Below, piece by piece: positions 13,854-25,325 of a stretch of DNA of 64,000 nt. This DNA comes from Cosmopolites sordidus (lineage: Eukaryota; Arthropoda; Insecta; Coleoptera; Curculionidae): positions 232,336 to 296,335 of the forward strand of contig JARFXV010001692.1 of assembly GCA_031761425.1 (NCBI GenBank), given 5' to 3'. Both the position numbers and the translations under genes were made by a program. Positions within the stretch are counted from its first letter, which is position 1, and each line of letters starts with the position of its first letter. A model generated the notes under the pieces. That model had not been told where the DNA came from. It saw only the letters and a list, made by a program, of their open reading frames with translations, and made no database searches.

Positions 13854-14052
13854 TCGGGTTGATGCAAAAGTTCGTCCTGTTTTTGCCAGAAACCTCAGAA
13901 TTTCTATAAACAAGAGATTATGCAGCTGGAGGTACGGAGAATGGTTATCGCATAGAACTGCACATACTATATCGATTAAATGCAATTTTTAGTAAATAAA
14001 GTTTTTCTTTAATTTTTCAAAAAAAATTGTGCGAACTTTTGCATCAACCTAA
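13854..14052. mobile_element. mariner-derived MITE
   Basis: A 199-bp segment with terminal inverted repeats: left TCGGGTTGATGCAAAAGTTC, right ending GAACTTTTGCATCAACCTAA. It is flanked by TA on both sides (13852-13853 and 14053-14054), the Tc1/mariner target duplication. The interior has no frame, so it is a deletion derivative of a mariner with the TTGATGCAAAAGTTCG terminus. Confidence 0.85.
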
Positions 14053-14054
14053 TA

Positions 14055-14996
14055 TCAGATTAATTTCAAAACTAGACGGATTAAAACTAAAAACGACAAA
14101 GATAAACTAATAAATTTTTAATTTCAAGAAATGGTAAACAAATCACATGTAAATCAAATCAATAAAACAATTAATAATCTGTATCAATGTGTCTCACATT
14201 TGTATATCACTTTACAATTATTTTTTTTGTATTGGCACTTATATCCTACAATACACTAATTGATCATTTCGAATGTACCGTCATGTATGTATGTGTGCAA
14301 GCCCAATCTAATATATTAGTCTATGTTGCAAGGAAATCGTTTTACAACTAATTATTTGACAACACGACCCCGTTCATTAAGCTTTGAATACCTGTGGCTG
14401 TATATGCATTAACAAATTCGCGATTGAGATAGAGCTTGTAAGGCTTGCCGTGTATGTCAATATATATAATTTAAAGTACATCTACATAGATTATATTAGA
14501 TTGGAAAGTATGTCTGGGGTTTTGTTAGCATTAACTTTGAACTGTTATTTTTTATATTTCTGTCTACTCTGTTCTCACTGTTGCTTTTTTCTAACTCGCC
14601 TCGATTTGCGCGTTAATTTATATATGGAACATTTTCAATCGTCAAGTTCCATTATTTGTTTTCACGGGAAATTCGTATATACACAAATATATTAAGCTTA
14701 TTCAGATGTCATTTCAGCTAAATATTTGGAATAATTAAAATTTGATTTATATTTCTCTATATAGAGTGTTGACATGAACATACTTATATTTGATCTAGAA
14801 GAATTACATTTTTTTACAAGAATGTACATAATTAAATTCAATTAAAATTCTATAATATAAATGTCTATAATATTTATAGAAAATCATATTTATAAGTGTT
14901 TTTATTGGAAAACCTACATATAGGACAAGTTAACTGAAACTATCTACTAAATGATAAGAAAAAGCAAGACATAGTCTATAATATTATTAAATAGTA
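14055..14996. other. nemo intron, no gene seen
   Basis: Very AT-rich. A 103-codon frame at 14384-14695 has no recognisable domain and biased low-complexity composition. Confidence 0.5.
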
Positions 14997-15399
14997 TTAG
15001 GTGTACCCATAAACAATGTCTTTTTTTCAAAATTTAAAAACAATGCCAACTGCTGAAAAATAATTTAACTTATAGCTTATATTTAACTACCATTGCATAT
15101 ATTCTAGATAAATATATTGATATTTAGTTTGCATATTGTTGTATTTTGAAAAAAATACGTGAACCCTAATATTGACATAACTGTCATTAATACTATTTGT
15201 CCTGGTGCTTTGGATAGCAGAACATATCAATGTTAGTCTAAAGAAATTAAAACCAGTGATTTCAATTTTGTTGATTGTATAAAATATGGAGGACCTGTAG
15301 AGTTTGGATAATGCTCTGTCGTCGGCTGAAACTAAAGCTAATCCTAATCAAACCATCCAAAAGTTAGCCACCAAGCTTAAAACTTCATAGTAGCCAATA

Positions 15400-16670
15400 C
15401 CAAGGTTGCTATTTATATATCCGGAATTGGCAACAATGGTGTTGCTAGGTAAAGTTTGGACATTGTTGACGATATTCCTACTCAGAACGTTTTGTCATAT
15501 GGACGCTATTTGTGTTCTCTAGTGACTTGAAAATTTCACCTTAGTCAGAGAATGGAATTAACTCGTGAGAATTTTCGTGCGATGATTTTCTATGACTTTC
15601 GACGCGGATTATTCAAAAACAGTACATCGATCAACTCACTCCGACTTTTGGCGATGAAGCACCATCTAAAACAACTGCATATCACTGGTTTAGTGAATTC
15701 AATCGTTGCCGTCGTTTACTCACGGACAAATTCAAAGAAGTTGTCCAAAATTGGTTGTTACGCCAAAAAACATCGATAGTGTGCGCGAACTGATGACGAT
15801 CTTCATACTCTGATGACATACAACTGATGACATACAGTGAGATTGAGGCATCCCTGGGCATTAGTACGATAAGCATACAAAAATTTTTACATGAACATTT
15901 AGCAGTGAAAAAGATTTGTGCGCGTTGGCTTCCGCATTTGACAATCGCTCAAAAAAAGGCTCGTGTCGATTGGTGCAAAGAAATGGTCAAAAAATACAAT
16001 TGTAGTGTATCAAAAGCCGTTTATAACTATATCTATGCGTATGAGCCCGAAAGTAAACAGCAGTCGACTGTATAGGTCTTTCAAGATGAGCCAAACCCAA
16101 CAAAAGTTGGTCGCGCAAGAAGGACTTCGAAGCAAATGGTCGCCTCTTTCTTTGGGATAAATGGGCATGTGGCTACAGTACCACTAGAAAATCGTAGATT
16201 GGTCTATTCTGCATAGTATGGAACCATTTGTTTGCTAGAAGTCTTAGAAGAAATTAAAAAAACAACCAGCGCCGCAGGGTCATTCTTCACCATGACAACG
16301 CGAGCTGTCTTACATTGGACTGAACAACTCAATATTTGACCTGTCAAAACATCGAATGAATGGGTTATCCACTGTACAGTGCTGATTTGGCACCCAATGA
16401 TTTTTTTTTTGGGTCACATCCATGAATAATAATCTACATGGTCAACGATTTTCGACGCCAAAAAGATGGTTGATGCATTCAAAATGTATGATTTGGAGAT
16501 ACCACAATGAAATGAACTGCAGAATGAAAAAAGTGCTATGAAAATTGCTTCAAATATATGCAAAAGTGTATCGATCATCGCGGAGAATATTTTGAAAAAC
16601 CATAAACTCATTTTCATTGATAAATATTTGTTTTTATTTATTTTTCCGGATATATAAATAGCAACCTTCG
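15400..16670 (+). mobile_element. Inner mariner, full length, nested
   Basis: 1,271 bp with 26-bp terminal inverted repeats differing at one base: left CCAAGGTTGCTATTTATATA (then TCCGGA), right (TCCGGA then) TATATAAATAGCAACCTTCG. The left flank is TA (15398-15399) and the right flank TG, consistent with a mutated TA duplication. It interrupts the outer mariner just after its KTS motif. Confidence 0.92.
15552..16605 (+). pseudogene. mariner transposase of the inner element
   Basis: The frame opens with MELTRENFRAMIFYDFRRGL and continues, with at least three frame shifts, through YSEIEASLGISTISIQKFLH, VKKICARWLPH and KKARVDWCKEM to YAYEPESKQQSTV. The segment DIVTGDESW that holds the first catalytic Asp is deleted (SKAVYN joins directly to YIYAYEPE). 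The HHDNASCH region is frame-shifted; SADLAPND near 16388 keeps the third Asp; the C-terminus CIDHRGEYFEKP ends at TAA 16603-16605. The protein would be about 345 residues if whole. Catalytically dead. Confidence 0.88.
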
Positions 16671-17405
16671 TGCAACGATATTTAAAACAAGGGAACAAAA
16701 TGCAAAGAGAAGGAGAAGCTTGGGTGCCACATCAACTTTTAGTTGAAAAGATAATTCAACTTGTAACCCTCTGAATGTACCTTTATATATTAGACAGAGA
16801 TACTTTTCTTCACCAAATTGGTATTGGAAATGAGGGTTCTATGCAGCAATCTACATAAAAAAACATTGATTAATACCAGGATCCCACCACTCCAAAACCA
16901 GGTATTCACCTTAAAAAAGTGTTACTATCACTATGGTGGGATTTTACAGGAAATATTCACTATGAGGTTCTGAATCCTAATGTAACCATATGTGCTGAAT
17001 ATTATTGTGCTCAGATTGATAGACTAAACATGACTTCTATACAGGAACGTCTAAAGCATTAAATGAAAAGGTGTAATTCAGCAGCATAAAATTGCAAGAT
17101 CTCTTAGTGCCAAAATCACTGAAGAGACAATTATAGATTTAGCCTAGGCCTCACCTTATTCTCCTAATGCTGCATATTAGATTCCCATCTTTTCAAAACT
17201 ATGGAACATTTTCTTCATGCAAAAAACAGCAGCTATCAAAACCACACTAAAGAATATATTTCTTCAAAGTCACCTCCATTTTACAAAAGAATAATAGAGA
17301 GTTTATCAGAGGGATGGACGACGGTTGACAATTAGGATGGAGATTATATTATAATTAAATTTTGTGTAGTACCAAAAAACGACGTTACTTATGGATAAAC
17401 CTATT

Positions 17406-17869
17406 TTGCTGATATTATCGATATATCTTATTTTAAGTCCTTATTTTTGCAGATGCATTGGTAGTAAATAGTAGAATAGTTGAATATTATTCTATCTGGT
17501 CATCGCCAATTTCGGTCGTTCTGCTAACCTGATGGTATCACGAAATCTCGTTTGTTCGTTGATCCACGCGTGGGTGGATATATTTCCCCTTCTGTTGTTA
17601 AAAATGTCTTTTTGTGCTAAGCTGAGTTTTTGAGTTCTTTGTGATATGTGTCCATTTTTCACTGTTATTGTTTAGGATACACTAATGAAAATAATTCTTG
17701 TTTCAAGATATAATATCAATCTACGAGTAATATGTAGTATATTGACCATTATCTAATAATAATCTGAAATCCATTGAATTCCTTTGCCCAACTGTGATTA
17801 GATTCCGAAGCATCAATATTTTTTATTAACTAATTATTAAATATATCCTAATTTTTCTTCAAACTTACT
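17406..17869. other. nemo intron; weak LINE-like patch
   Basis: Mostly AT-rich. The minus strand at about 17500-17640 reads RRGNISTHAWINEQTRFRD, which could be a LINE C-terminal remnant, but is too short to assign. Confidence 0.25.
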
Positions 17870-18480
17870 TTCAAGCTAACCTTTGAAATAAAACACAAAG
17901 TGTTAATTTATTCATCCAAATATAGTTTGGCTCATTCAAAGCTATACCCTCTCCAATCCAACTTTTTTTCCAATTTTCGAAAAAAGCTTTTATATTCGAT
18001 TTTGGTATTTTATATTTGAGCATGGTTCTGGTGGAACCGTGTTTGTTGATTTTTAGGGAAAAATTGACGAATACTTATTACGATGATTCGTTATCGTAAT
18101 GCAAGAACCATGAATTGTTTTTTCACTATTAACTATATAACTGTTGACCTATTAACTGTTTGACCAGTTGGAAGGAACTTTCTGTGAACAATATCATGGT
18201 AATCAAAGAAAACACTTAACATGACTTTGATTTTTGAACGGTTTTGACGTGGTCTTTTGGGCGTTGCATCATCTTTAGCGCGATACTCGCTTGATTGTTG
18301 AGCTGTTTCTGGGTCCAAAGCATAGGTCTATGTCTCATTATCAGCAGTTATAAATTCCAGAATATCGTCATCCAAAGAAAGCATTGCTTCAGCAACTTCA
18401 ATACGATTATGTTCCAAAAAAAATCAGCTTTTTCGGATCAAGACAAGAAGACACATGAGACAATTCTAAATTGTTTTTTA
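17870..18480 (-). mobile_element. mariner transposase remnant (SETMAR-like type)
   Basis: An open minus-strand piece (18133-18318) reads PETAQQSSEYRAKDDATPKR, then SKIKVMLSVFFDYHDIVH and LPTGQTVN, typical of the mariner core after the first catalytic Asp. Further down, SWFLHYDNES matches the (H)HDNAPSH block with the second Asp, and FFENWKKSW matches the C-terminus. Upstream NRIEVAEAMLSL.DD... leads into it. Frames are broken and NET replaces DET. Confidence 0.78.
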
Positions 18481-19559
18481 AAATTAATTAAATTGATCCA
18501 AATTTAGCATTAGCATTTTATATTATCATAAAAAGTATTAATATATTTACTTACATTAATCAGTACATTTTTTTGGTTTCTTTATCGAGACCCTGTTTTT
18601 TAATTTTGGGTTATATTTGTGTGATTAAAAGTGCTTTGTGGATCTTTATTCCTGCACAACAATGATGCAAACACTAAGAATGCAAATTAATTTATGAAGT
18701 TATATTAATGTTATTAATTTATGAGGACGACATTCATTTGGTTGGTAACCAATGGTTAGCAGACTACATTTAAAACTTGGAAGAAAAATTCTTTTATGTT
18801 ATTAATAATAGGTCAACAGATGACCTGATTAAATATTGACAGAAATTTAATATGTTGTGTTAAAACAAATCAGAGCAATGTTATGGGTATTTAGGAATTT
18901 TGACTACAAACTAATCTAGTACATATTTAACTTTTTTTTTTATACAAATGAGTAGTTCCTGGTTATTTTAATGGCCTTGCATCCTATGTAACAATGTTTG
19001 TTTACATGTGTTTAAAATTATTTTCATTTAGTATGTAACATTTCTATATAGTTTTGTGTTACGTAAATAAACAAAATGGCCCAAAGGAGTTATTGACTCA
19101 TGCTTTTCCGAAGATGAGGTTTCTAACGTAATTACCGATTGCAAAGCGGCAATGGGCGAACATTGGAGTGATATAATTTTTAATACATAAACGACAATTA
19201 CTCAACTTTCGAATTAAGTAAACATTGTTTTTTTCACAGTAACAAGGAAACATTCAAATAAAAAAATCTTGTGCTTTTCATAATATATGAGGGTCATATA
19301 AATTGCATATTTAAAAAAGTATTTTTTGAGAAAGCTTAGAAATGTACCAACGTTTAACGTGGGAGATCGTAAAATGAAAAAACGGGAACTACGACATTTG
19401 ATTGGAATATCTAAAAGAATTTTAAAACTTCGCACTTTCTGAAAAAGTTGGGCTCGATTAAGCAAGTAATTTTAAAAGACGATCTTAAATGGTATGTTTG
19501 TGTTGTTGTTCAATGAGAGTGTCAGAACTTTAAAATAAGGAACAATGATAACTGCAAGT
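18481..19559. other. nemo intron, no gene seen
   Basis: AT-rich; short frames only. No element recognised. Confidence 0.5.
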
Positions 19560-19929
19560 GACAATCCAGTATTTTTTATTTTATCTTGAAGAACAAATCA
19601 GTATGTTTTGTATCCCTTTCGAATGCCTTTCTCGGCTTTGATTGGTGGTATGGATACCCAACTTGCGATTACTCTTTCATACCTTTCGCGTGGCATATAT
19701 TTAATGGTAGCCTGAATGTTGTTTTAAGATTAAGTATTGCTTGGTGTTTATTGCTGTAAACCAGAGATTTAACATAACCCCATTAAGTAGTCCAACGAGA
19801 AGGGGTGGCATCATCTTGGTGTCCAGTTAATATTATAATTTCGCGAAATAACGGGCCCAGGAAACTTTTTTCAATAAATCGATTGTCTGGCGAGATTTAA
19901 AAAGTTTTACCGGTTTTTTCAACGAAAAC

Positions 19930-20010
<81 letters not shown>

Positions 20011-20335
20011 ACCTTTCACAGTTCAGTGCCAAGGCATTCTGTTAGTATATTCTTCATCGTCGTCATCAAAAAAATAAGTTTCACTCATTCAGCCCAAAAA
20101 GCCCTTCAAACGGTGACTTTTTGAGGATGAAAAGGTAATTTCTGAATCACTTGAAGATTTTCATCAACCCAAATCCTGCAGTTATATTTGTTCACAAACC
20201 CATTAAGCCAAGCCATAAGTGCCTTCATCGGAATAAAATAATATTCTCCAATGTGGGTCGCTTTCCAGTTTCTACGCAGTGTTGAGTCATGTATCTTGTC
20301 ATGGTGAATTGACACAATCTAATGAAGACAGCAGT
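19560..20335 (-). mobile_element. Tc1/mariner-superfamily remnant, DUF4817-type, with (AT)n insertion
   Basis: The minus strand reads FYSDEGTYGLAKWVC...CRIW and LPFHPQKVTVW (compare FSDEAHFWLNGYVNKQNCRIW and PLHPQKVTVW), the first catalytic Asp region of an insect IS630-type family that carries a DUF4817 helix-turn-helix. The C-terminal part at 19590-19900 reads FPGPVISR, LDYLMGLC (from LDYFLWGYV) and NNIQATIKYMPRE. The two parts are separated by the (AT)n tract at 19932-20008. Confidence 0.7.
19932..20008. repeat. (AT)n microsatellite within a transposase remnant
   Basis: About 77 bp of TA dinucleotide between the central and C-terminal parts of the DUF4817-type transposase. Confidence 0.95.
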
Positions 20336-20527
20336 CTATGAGTGACAGTTATATTTCAAACAGTGCCACTCTAATTGGAATACTCTTCATAACAAGAATA
20401 ATTTTAAACCACCGCTCAAGATTAATAGTAACATTATAATTAATGAACAACATTGAATTAAAGATTTATATATTTATATAAAAAAATTGTTTTATATTAC
20501 GTTTTGGAAATGTTCAGTTTCATATTA

Positions 20528-20566
20528 TTGACAGTTTCACCATGCCTAGCACCTTCGTCAAAATTG
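20528..20566 (-). ncRNA. Hammerhead-like motif (third family)
   Basis: Minus strand: UUGACGA (CUGANGA with one change), stem II GUGC-UAG-GCAU, GGU, GAAA, CU, GUC. A second GAAAC and an AAAACG follow downstream, then AT-rich sequence. Similar in order to the PLE-linked motifs but without visible PLE coding. Stem I is weak. Confidence 0.4.
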
Positions 20567-20639
20567 TTTAAACAAATTTGAATATCAATTAATTATTCAA
20601 ATAATTATTGACTAGCACCATATGTATAACGCTATATAT

Positions 20640-21510
20640 TTTGCCTTTAAAATAGGCAATTTATTTTAATTTTACTTTTAAGTTTCGAAAATAAATCTGT
20701 AATTCTTCAGGTTTTTAAAAAATTATAAATAATTATGAGGTCACCCTATATACATCCACAACAATAACAAAATTGAACTGCTACTGGAGTTATATCTGTA
20801 GTCTGGCTTGTTTTATTGCTAAACATTTCGTTGTAAATATATTACACGAAATCGACGTACACCGGTGGGTAAAAGGGTATTCTTTTTTTCTATTAATTTT
20901 TGTTAATAATACACGTTTTATGGTTTTGCCAAAAAATCATCCAAAATATAAATCAGTGATTTCCATGCTGGCGCGTGCGTAATTTTTCATTTTTATTAGT
21001 AGATTTGATATATTTTTGTTGTAGAGTAGTGGTAGAATGTTTGCCTTGTTCGAAAAGTATTTATAATAGGTCTCTCACTATATTAATTTTTCTTTTTGTC
21101 TGGTTATTGTTTAATTTTTTTTCTCAATAAGAAGAGATCTATTTTAAATATACCCTATTAACATTTAAATATGCATGGAAGTCAATTTTTTTCACTGTGA
21201 TAGTTTGTAAACATTATTCATATTAGCGCTAACACTATTAGTTTAGAATGTTATTGATGATTTTGAAAACATGAAATGAGATATAACAAAATATAGTGAA
21301 ACATTAAAAGCAGTACTTTTCTGTAAGACATCTGAAGTGAAATGTATGATATAGTACAAGGATCGGCTAAAAAGTTCGCATAGAGACCGCTATTTCAGAC
21401 AATTTTTGTGGTCCACTTGTAGATTAATTTCTTCGGCCCATCAACTGTTTAAGAACGTTTATTATAGCCTTTTAATCAGATTGGTAGTATTGAACTTCAT
21501 CTTGTTAAGT
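20640..21510. other. nemo intron, no gene seen
   Basis: AT-rich. A GGATCGGCTAAAAAGTTCGC near 21360 resembles a mariner-type terminus (compare AAAAGTTCG ends) but no partner was found. Confidence 0.35.
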
Positions 21511-21516
21511 ACCAGG

Positions 21517-22215
21517 ATATAAGAAAAGTATTTGCGTTTTTGAGATAGAGAGTGTATTATTCCTGGAAATGAGTCTTTGGAGGCGAAAAACTCGCCATAG
21601 CCAGTTTTACCTCCTCTTCAGTCCTGAATTTTTTCTCGTAAAAAGGGAGCGACTGGCCTGAACAAGTGGTAATCTGACGGCGTGAGGTCGGGGGGTGAAA
21701 GCTGGGTAAAGGAAAACTTCAAAGTTTTATTTGTTAATTTTTGAGATTGTCTAATGTGAAGGGTGTGGTCTTGCTGCGGGAGGACTTTTTTACGATTGAT
21801 CAAATCTGGATATTTTTGGGCCAGAACCGTTTGTGCTCTCTCAAGTTGGGCTGAGTAAAGCTCTGAATTTATCATCGTGCTACCAGGAACCAACTCAAAG
21901 TGAATTATTACGCCCCGATCTTCCCATACCTTCAAAACTCGTATCAGGATTTTTTTGAACCAGTGCTGAGCGATGCAGATTGAGACACCTTCCCTCTCTA
22001 TTTTGCAAATCTCCCCGAGCGCTGTCAGTTGATTAGAACCCTTCATTAAAATGATATTTTAAAATTGCCCTGATTTCGCTACTTATTCCACGCAATTTTG
22101 TTTTAACGTTTTTGTGAAAAACTGTCAACTGAATATTTCGCCCTAAAATCATTTGTCTGAGCAAAAAGAGTATGTGTCCTTTATTTATATGTAAAGGAAA
22201 AACTCAAATACTGTG
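21517..22215 (-). mobile_element. mariner, internally deleted (same family as 9.86 and 52.06 kb)
   Basis: The open minus-strand frame at 21618-22046 joins the N-terminal part (ending AQHWFKKI) directly to VWEDRGVIIHFELVPGSTMI, then KVLPQQDHTLH (from VLFQQDNARPH) and LTPSDYHLFRPVAPFLREK. The first catalytic Asp segment is deleted and the D of QQDN is followed by H. Outer ends AAAAGTATTTGCGTTTTTGA (21520s) and CAAATACTGTGTTATAC (22170s) are the family TIRs. Confidence 0.82.
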
Positions 22216-22439
22216 TTATACACTTGTACTTATTTCTGAAATACTTATCAGCAATTAACATGCATAGTGAGATGAAGAATTGTCTGAAGGACGTGGGTTC
22301 ATGAATTCAAATGTGATAAAAGTTTTAAATGTATGTTAAATGGTGTAACCTGTTATGGACACCTAAAGTGATATTTAAAAGGTGTTCTGACAACCTTTCA
22401 TAAGATCAAACCCTCATAAAACATACCAGTCTTTTAAAA

Positions 22440-23110
22440 ATTGTCCTGGTTTAGCCACGAATATTTGGTCTTTAAATTATGTACTAATTTTTTAATATTA
22501 TGTTGTAATTAAATGTTACTGCCATTAACAGCAATGCAACTTTGTGCCTTTTTAAAATATTTTCCATAACTTTTGTCAATATATCTGGTAAACTTTTCCC
22601 CTAAACACCAAAACGCTTAAATCTCTTCAAGTTTAGTATTTCACACACACCAAAGGTTCCAACAGTTGTCCTTGACTTGTATGTTTTTGGGTTTATTTAT
22701 GTAAACCTTTTCCTTCAAAAATCTCCATAAAAATAGTACGGAGCCGTCAAGTATTGTAATCACTTATTATTGTCTGTAAGCAACAGATCTTGAATACTTC
22801 TTCTGAATCTTATAGGGAAACATGTGCAAGTTATTATTCCAAATTCGGCGTAAATTGTTAGGAGGGAAATTGCCAATTATGCAAAGTTTCTGGAACATTT
22901 TTGGAGACCCTTCCACATGTGAACTATTTTCAGCGCTTCGCACTGTTCTTGGACCTCTAATGCGGGGTTTTTCCCCACCTTTTCTGAATTCTTGATTTGA
23001 TTTGATTTCCTGAACTTGCATGTCTGTACCAAACAACAACCAAATCCAATCCGATACAAATATCACGAAAAAAAAATAGCGCAAAAAAAAATTGTAGCGT
23101 GACACTAGCC
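22440..23110 (-). mobile_element. DUF4817-type transposase fragment with an inserted family-H end
   Basis: The minus strand reads GPRTVRSAENSSH and NLRRIWNNNLHMFPYKIQKK, equivalent to the second helix-turn-helix (RTVR..EN... and LHM.PYKIQ) of DUF4817-type transposases. Further 3' at 22440-22600 a stretch ending AQSCIAVNGSNI could be the C-terminus of the same or a Tc1-like element. Between them, 22597-22672 is a family-H repeat tail. Confidence 0.55.
22597..22672 (-). repeat. Family-H repeat tail
   Basis: The minus strand carries GTGTTTAG, TTAAATCTCTTCAAG reversed in sense, AGTATTTCACACA and CCAAAGGTTCCAA, matching the tails at 7.1, 25.1, 27.2, 44.4 and 53.7 kb. The hammerhead core is absent. 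Confidence 0.65.
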
Positions 23111-24346
23111 CCGCCCTTTACCTAATAGGTCAGAAATGTTTAACAGGCGAGAATTTATAGTAACTGTGGGTGCTTATTTTGAAGAACTTGATATTTCTAA
23201 TTATTGTCACGACATAGTGGCTTTGGATTCCGCGAATTTTCTAGCCTATTCTCGTATGTTGATATTGGTGCACAGGAAAACTGCTAAAATATTGTGAATT
23301 AAAATAGTGTATAGCAATATTATGTCATTATATATAAGCTGATAAATAATGTTAACAAAGTGCTATATTTGTTTTGTTTTTTTATTAACGTAGACACTAC
23401 GTTAGTTAACATCCAGAATCAAAACGAATACCATGTGATACAAGCATTTAATAAAATAAGGTGTTTGTATTGATTTGTTTGGATCTTATCGAGCGAGTAA
23501 TATGAAGTAAGATGATGGTTGTTATACAGGAAAGAGAAAGTTGCCTGTGCGCCCTTTAAGAAGACCCTAGAAATTCTGTTATCACCCGTCATCTTTCTCT
23601 GTGCTGCGTGAATTTCCTTTTAGGTCAGTTGATTTATTTTATTTTTATTTTAGTTTTTATTCTATTTTGTTTTCGAATGATACTTTTTATTGATTTTTTT
23701 GCATTTATCATTTTAAATAATTGGTTTTTGGTTTTGCTTAAAACTCCTTTGTTTTGTTCAGTACATAAATTACTTTAATTAGGAAATTGTGAATTAAAAC
23801 TTTGGATAAAAGTTAGAATTCCTAATAGTAACAATAAAAAAAAGTATTTTCTTTAAAAATGTGAATGATTTGAATAAGTTTTTATTTTAAAACAGGTACG
23901 TTTTATTTTATTGATTTAGCATCAGTTTAATATACAACGTTATCATTCACTAAATTATCTTATATATTTAGTTTCTTGTGGTAAATGTTATTATGCCTAA
24001 AATGCTTTAAATGTTTTTATGCTTGCGGTTTGAGTTTTGCGGTTTTGAGTTTTGAGTGATATTCAAGAAGCCTTAATAAACTGTATCATTTTTTTTTAAA
24101 TAATGAATGATAACAGCACGAAGTCTCTGACATCACTTAAAGTTAGAATATATTCACCAATATATATATTTTTGGAAATTAAGTACGCATACTAATTTAT
24201 TATTGATTATTTAACTAATCAATGAATACAATATAAGTAAAGTGCTGTTGATCATATTTTTTGATTAAAGTCATTCCAAATATACAATTTTCAATAACAT
24301 TTATTAGATATTTTTAGTTGCTTACGCTAAGTAATACTTGTTTCAG
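23111..24346. other. nmo: nemo intron, distal part
   Basis: AT-rich, no recognised elements. It ends in the polypyrimidine-AG acceptor ACTTGTTTCAG for the terminal exon. Confidence 0.55.
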
Positions 24347-24401
24347 TTCAACAGTGGCTCACCCGTCAGAATTGCCACCTTCTCCACATCAGTGGGACTG
24401 A
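24347..24401 (+). CDS. nmo: nemo / Nemo-like kinase, terminal coding exon
   Basis: After ...ACTTGTTTCAG| the first base T completes AG|T (Ser), and the frame gives STVAHPSELPPSPHQWD and TGA at 24399-24401. Fly nemo and vertebrate NLK end in almost the same way (SSTVA.PSE.PPSP..WE), so the very short exon is recognisable with confidence although it lies 15 kb from the previous one. With this exon the window carries 249 NLK residues plus stop (750 nt). The final residue is Asp rather than the usual Glu. Confidence 0.94.
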
Positions 24402-25129
24402 CCCTGGGGCAAATCTGTCCACAGATAACGCCAGTCACCCTCAAACAAATCTCTCTAAGTTTCCTCGTTTGAATTTTATTGATACGATGTAGGGTAGGAT
24501 GTAATATGTGCAACACTAAAAATGAAATAAGCAACACCAAATATTTGTCAGGGATGCTATGCAATGCAAGGATAAAAAAAAGGACAATCGCGCTGCAAAC
24601 TGTTTACTTGTGTGTTATATCTATACTTTTAATCGCTCATTTTTAATTATGTATTTAGATGGTGTAGTTCGTAAAATACCTGTTTGCCACCTTAGGAATA
24701 AGGATTTTACTTGTAAAATTATGGAAAAGCAACGGACTCAATTTAGTGTATGGTCGGCGTTAAAGAAAAACCAAGAATAAAATGAAACCGCAGATTACTT
24801 ATCTTTCTTTCCGGTGGGAACACTTTTGTTTGGAAATTGTGCCTTTGCTTTTCTAAGTTGCTAAATGTTACTTACAAAAGCAATTTAAAACAGAAAAAAA
24901 AATCAAAAAATTACTAAACTTAGGAAAAGCGCCTAAATCAGTGTACATTTAAATGTATAATTCGAAAGTATAATTGGTTTAAACTAGTGGTGTAACGAAT
25001 TGTAGATAATATGTGTACAGATATCACTGCCTTGAGTAGTCTAGATAGAAACGAAGTATATTTTAGTTCCATAAGACTGGCAGACAATTCCTGTTGAAGC
25101 AGTTCTTCATTTTTTTAACACATGTTAAC

Positions 25130-25325
25130 TATTCAATTCTTCTATCGAAATCTTTGGTGTGAAACACTCAACTCAAAGAGATTTATCACTCAACATCAAA
25201 AATGTTTAAAATTTCCCGACGCGCGGTTCGCTAACCATGATCTAGAATCATCAGGAGATGATGAGAAATGATGTGTGATGTGAGTGATTTGGTTTTTAGT
25301 AGTAAATCTCGTTGAGTTTACATGT
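25130..25325 (-). mobile_element. Family-H repeat, inverted dimer, in nemo 3' UTR
   Basis: A minus-strand unit (25130-25258) from the tail (TTCTTCTATCGAAATCTTTG, GTGAAACACT) through GGGAAATTTTAAA to the hammerhead, followed by a plus-strand tail remnant (GATTTGGTTTTTAGTAGTAA and TCTCGTTGAGTTTA). The two units face each other. Confidence 0.7.
25214..25258 (-). ncRNA. Hammerhead-ribozyme-like motif (family H)
   Basis: Minus strand: UCUC, perfect CUGAUGA (25248-25254), a partly decayed stem II ending AUGGUUAGC, GAAC where GAAA is expected, CGCGCG, UC, GGGA. The stem I pair UCUC/GGGA and the UC cleavage site are both kept. Confidence 0.62.

Larger units (their letters stand above)
14997..17405 (+). 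mobile_element. Outer mariner, split by a second mariner
   Basis: Left TIR near 14997 (TTAGGTGTACCCATAAACAA) and right TIR ending near 17405 (GTTACTTATGGATAAACCTA) are imperfect inverted repeats of the TTAGGTTGGTCCATAAGTAAC type. Coding remains on both sides of the inserted mariner: QTIQKLATKLKTS (second helix-turn-helix) at about 15342-15389, then EAWVPHQLL at 16719, LHQIGIGNEG (from HQIVTGDEK), GIHLKKVLLSLWWDFTG, and IIESLSEGWTTV with DGDYII near the end. Removing the insert leaves about 1.14 kb. Many stops; first catalytic Asp region degraded (GIGNEG for VTGDEK). Confidence 0.8.

Noticed and set aside
14384..14695. 103-codon frame as a membrane protein gene
   Set aside because: AT-rich, no recognised motif, no start context or splice support; hydrophobicity follows from base composition.
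17500..17640. LINE C-terminus (HAWINEQTRFRD...)
   Set aside because: Too short and without a second motif; left as a weak note.
24559..24780. 73-codon frame after the nemo stop as a small protein
   Set aside because: The duplicate copy at 30.6 kb does not keep the frame, and no domain is visible; more likely UTR.
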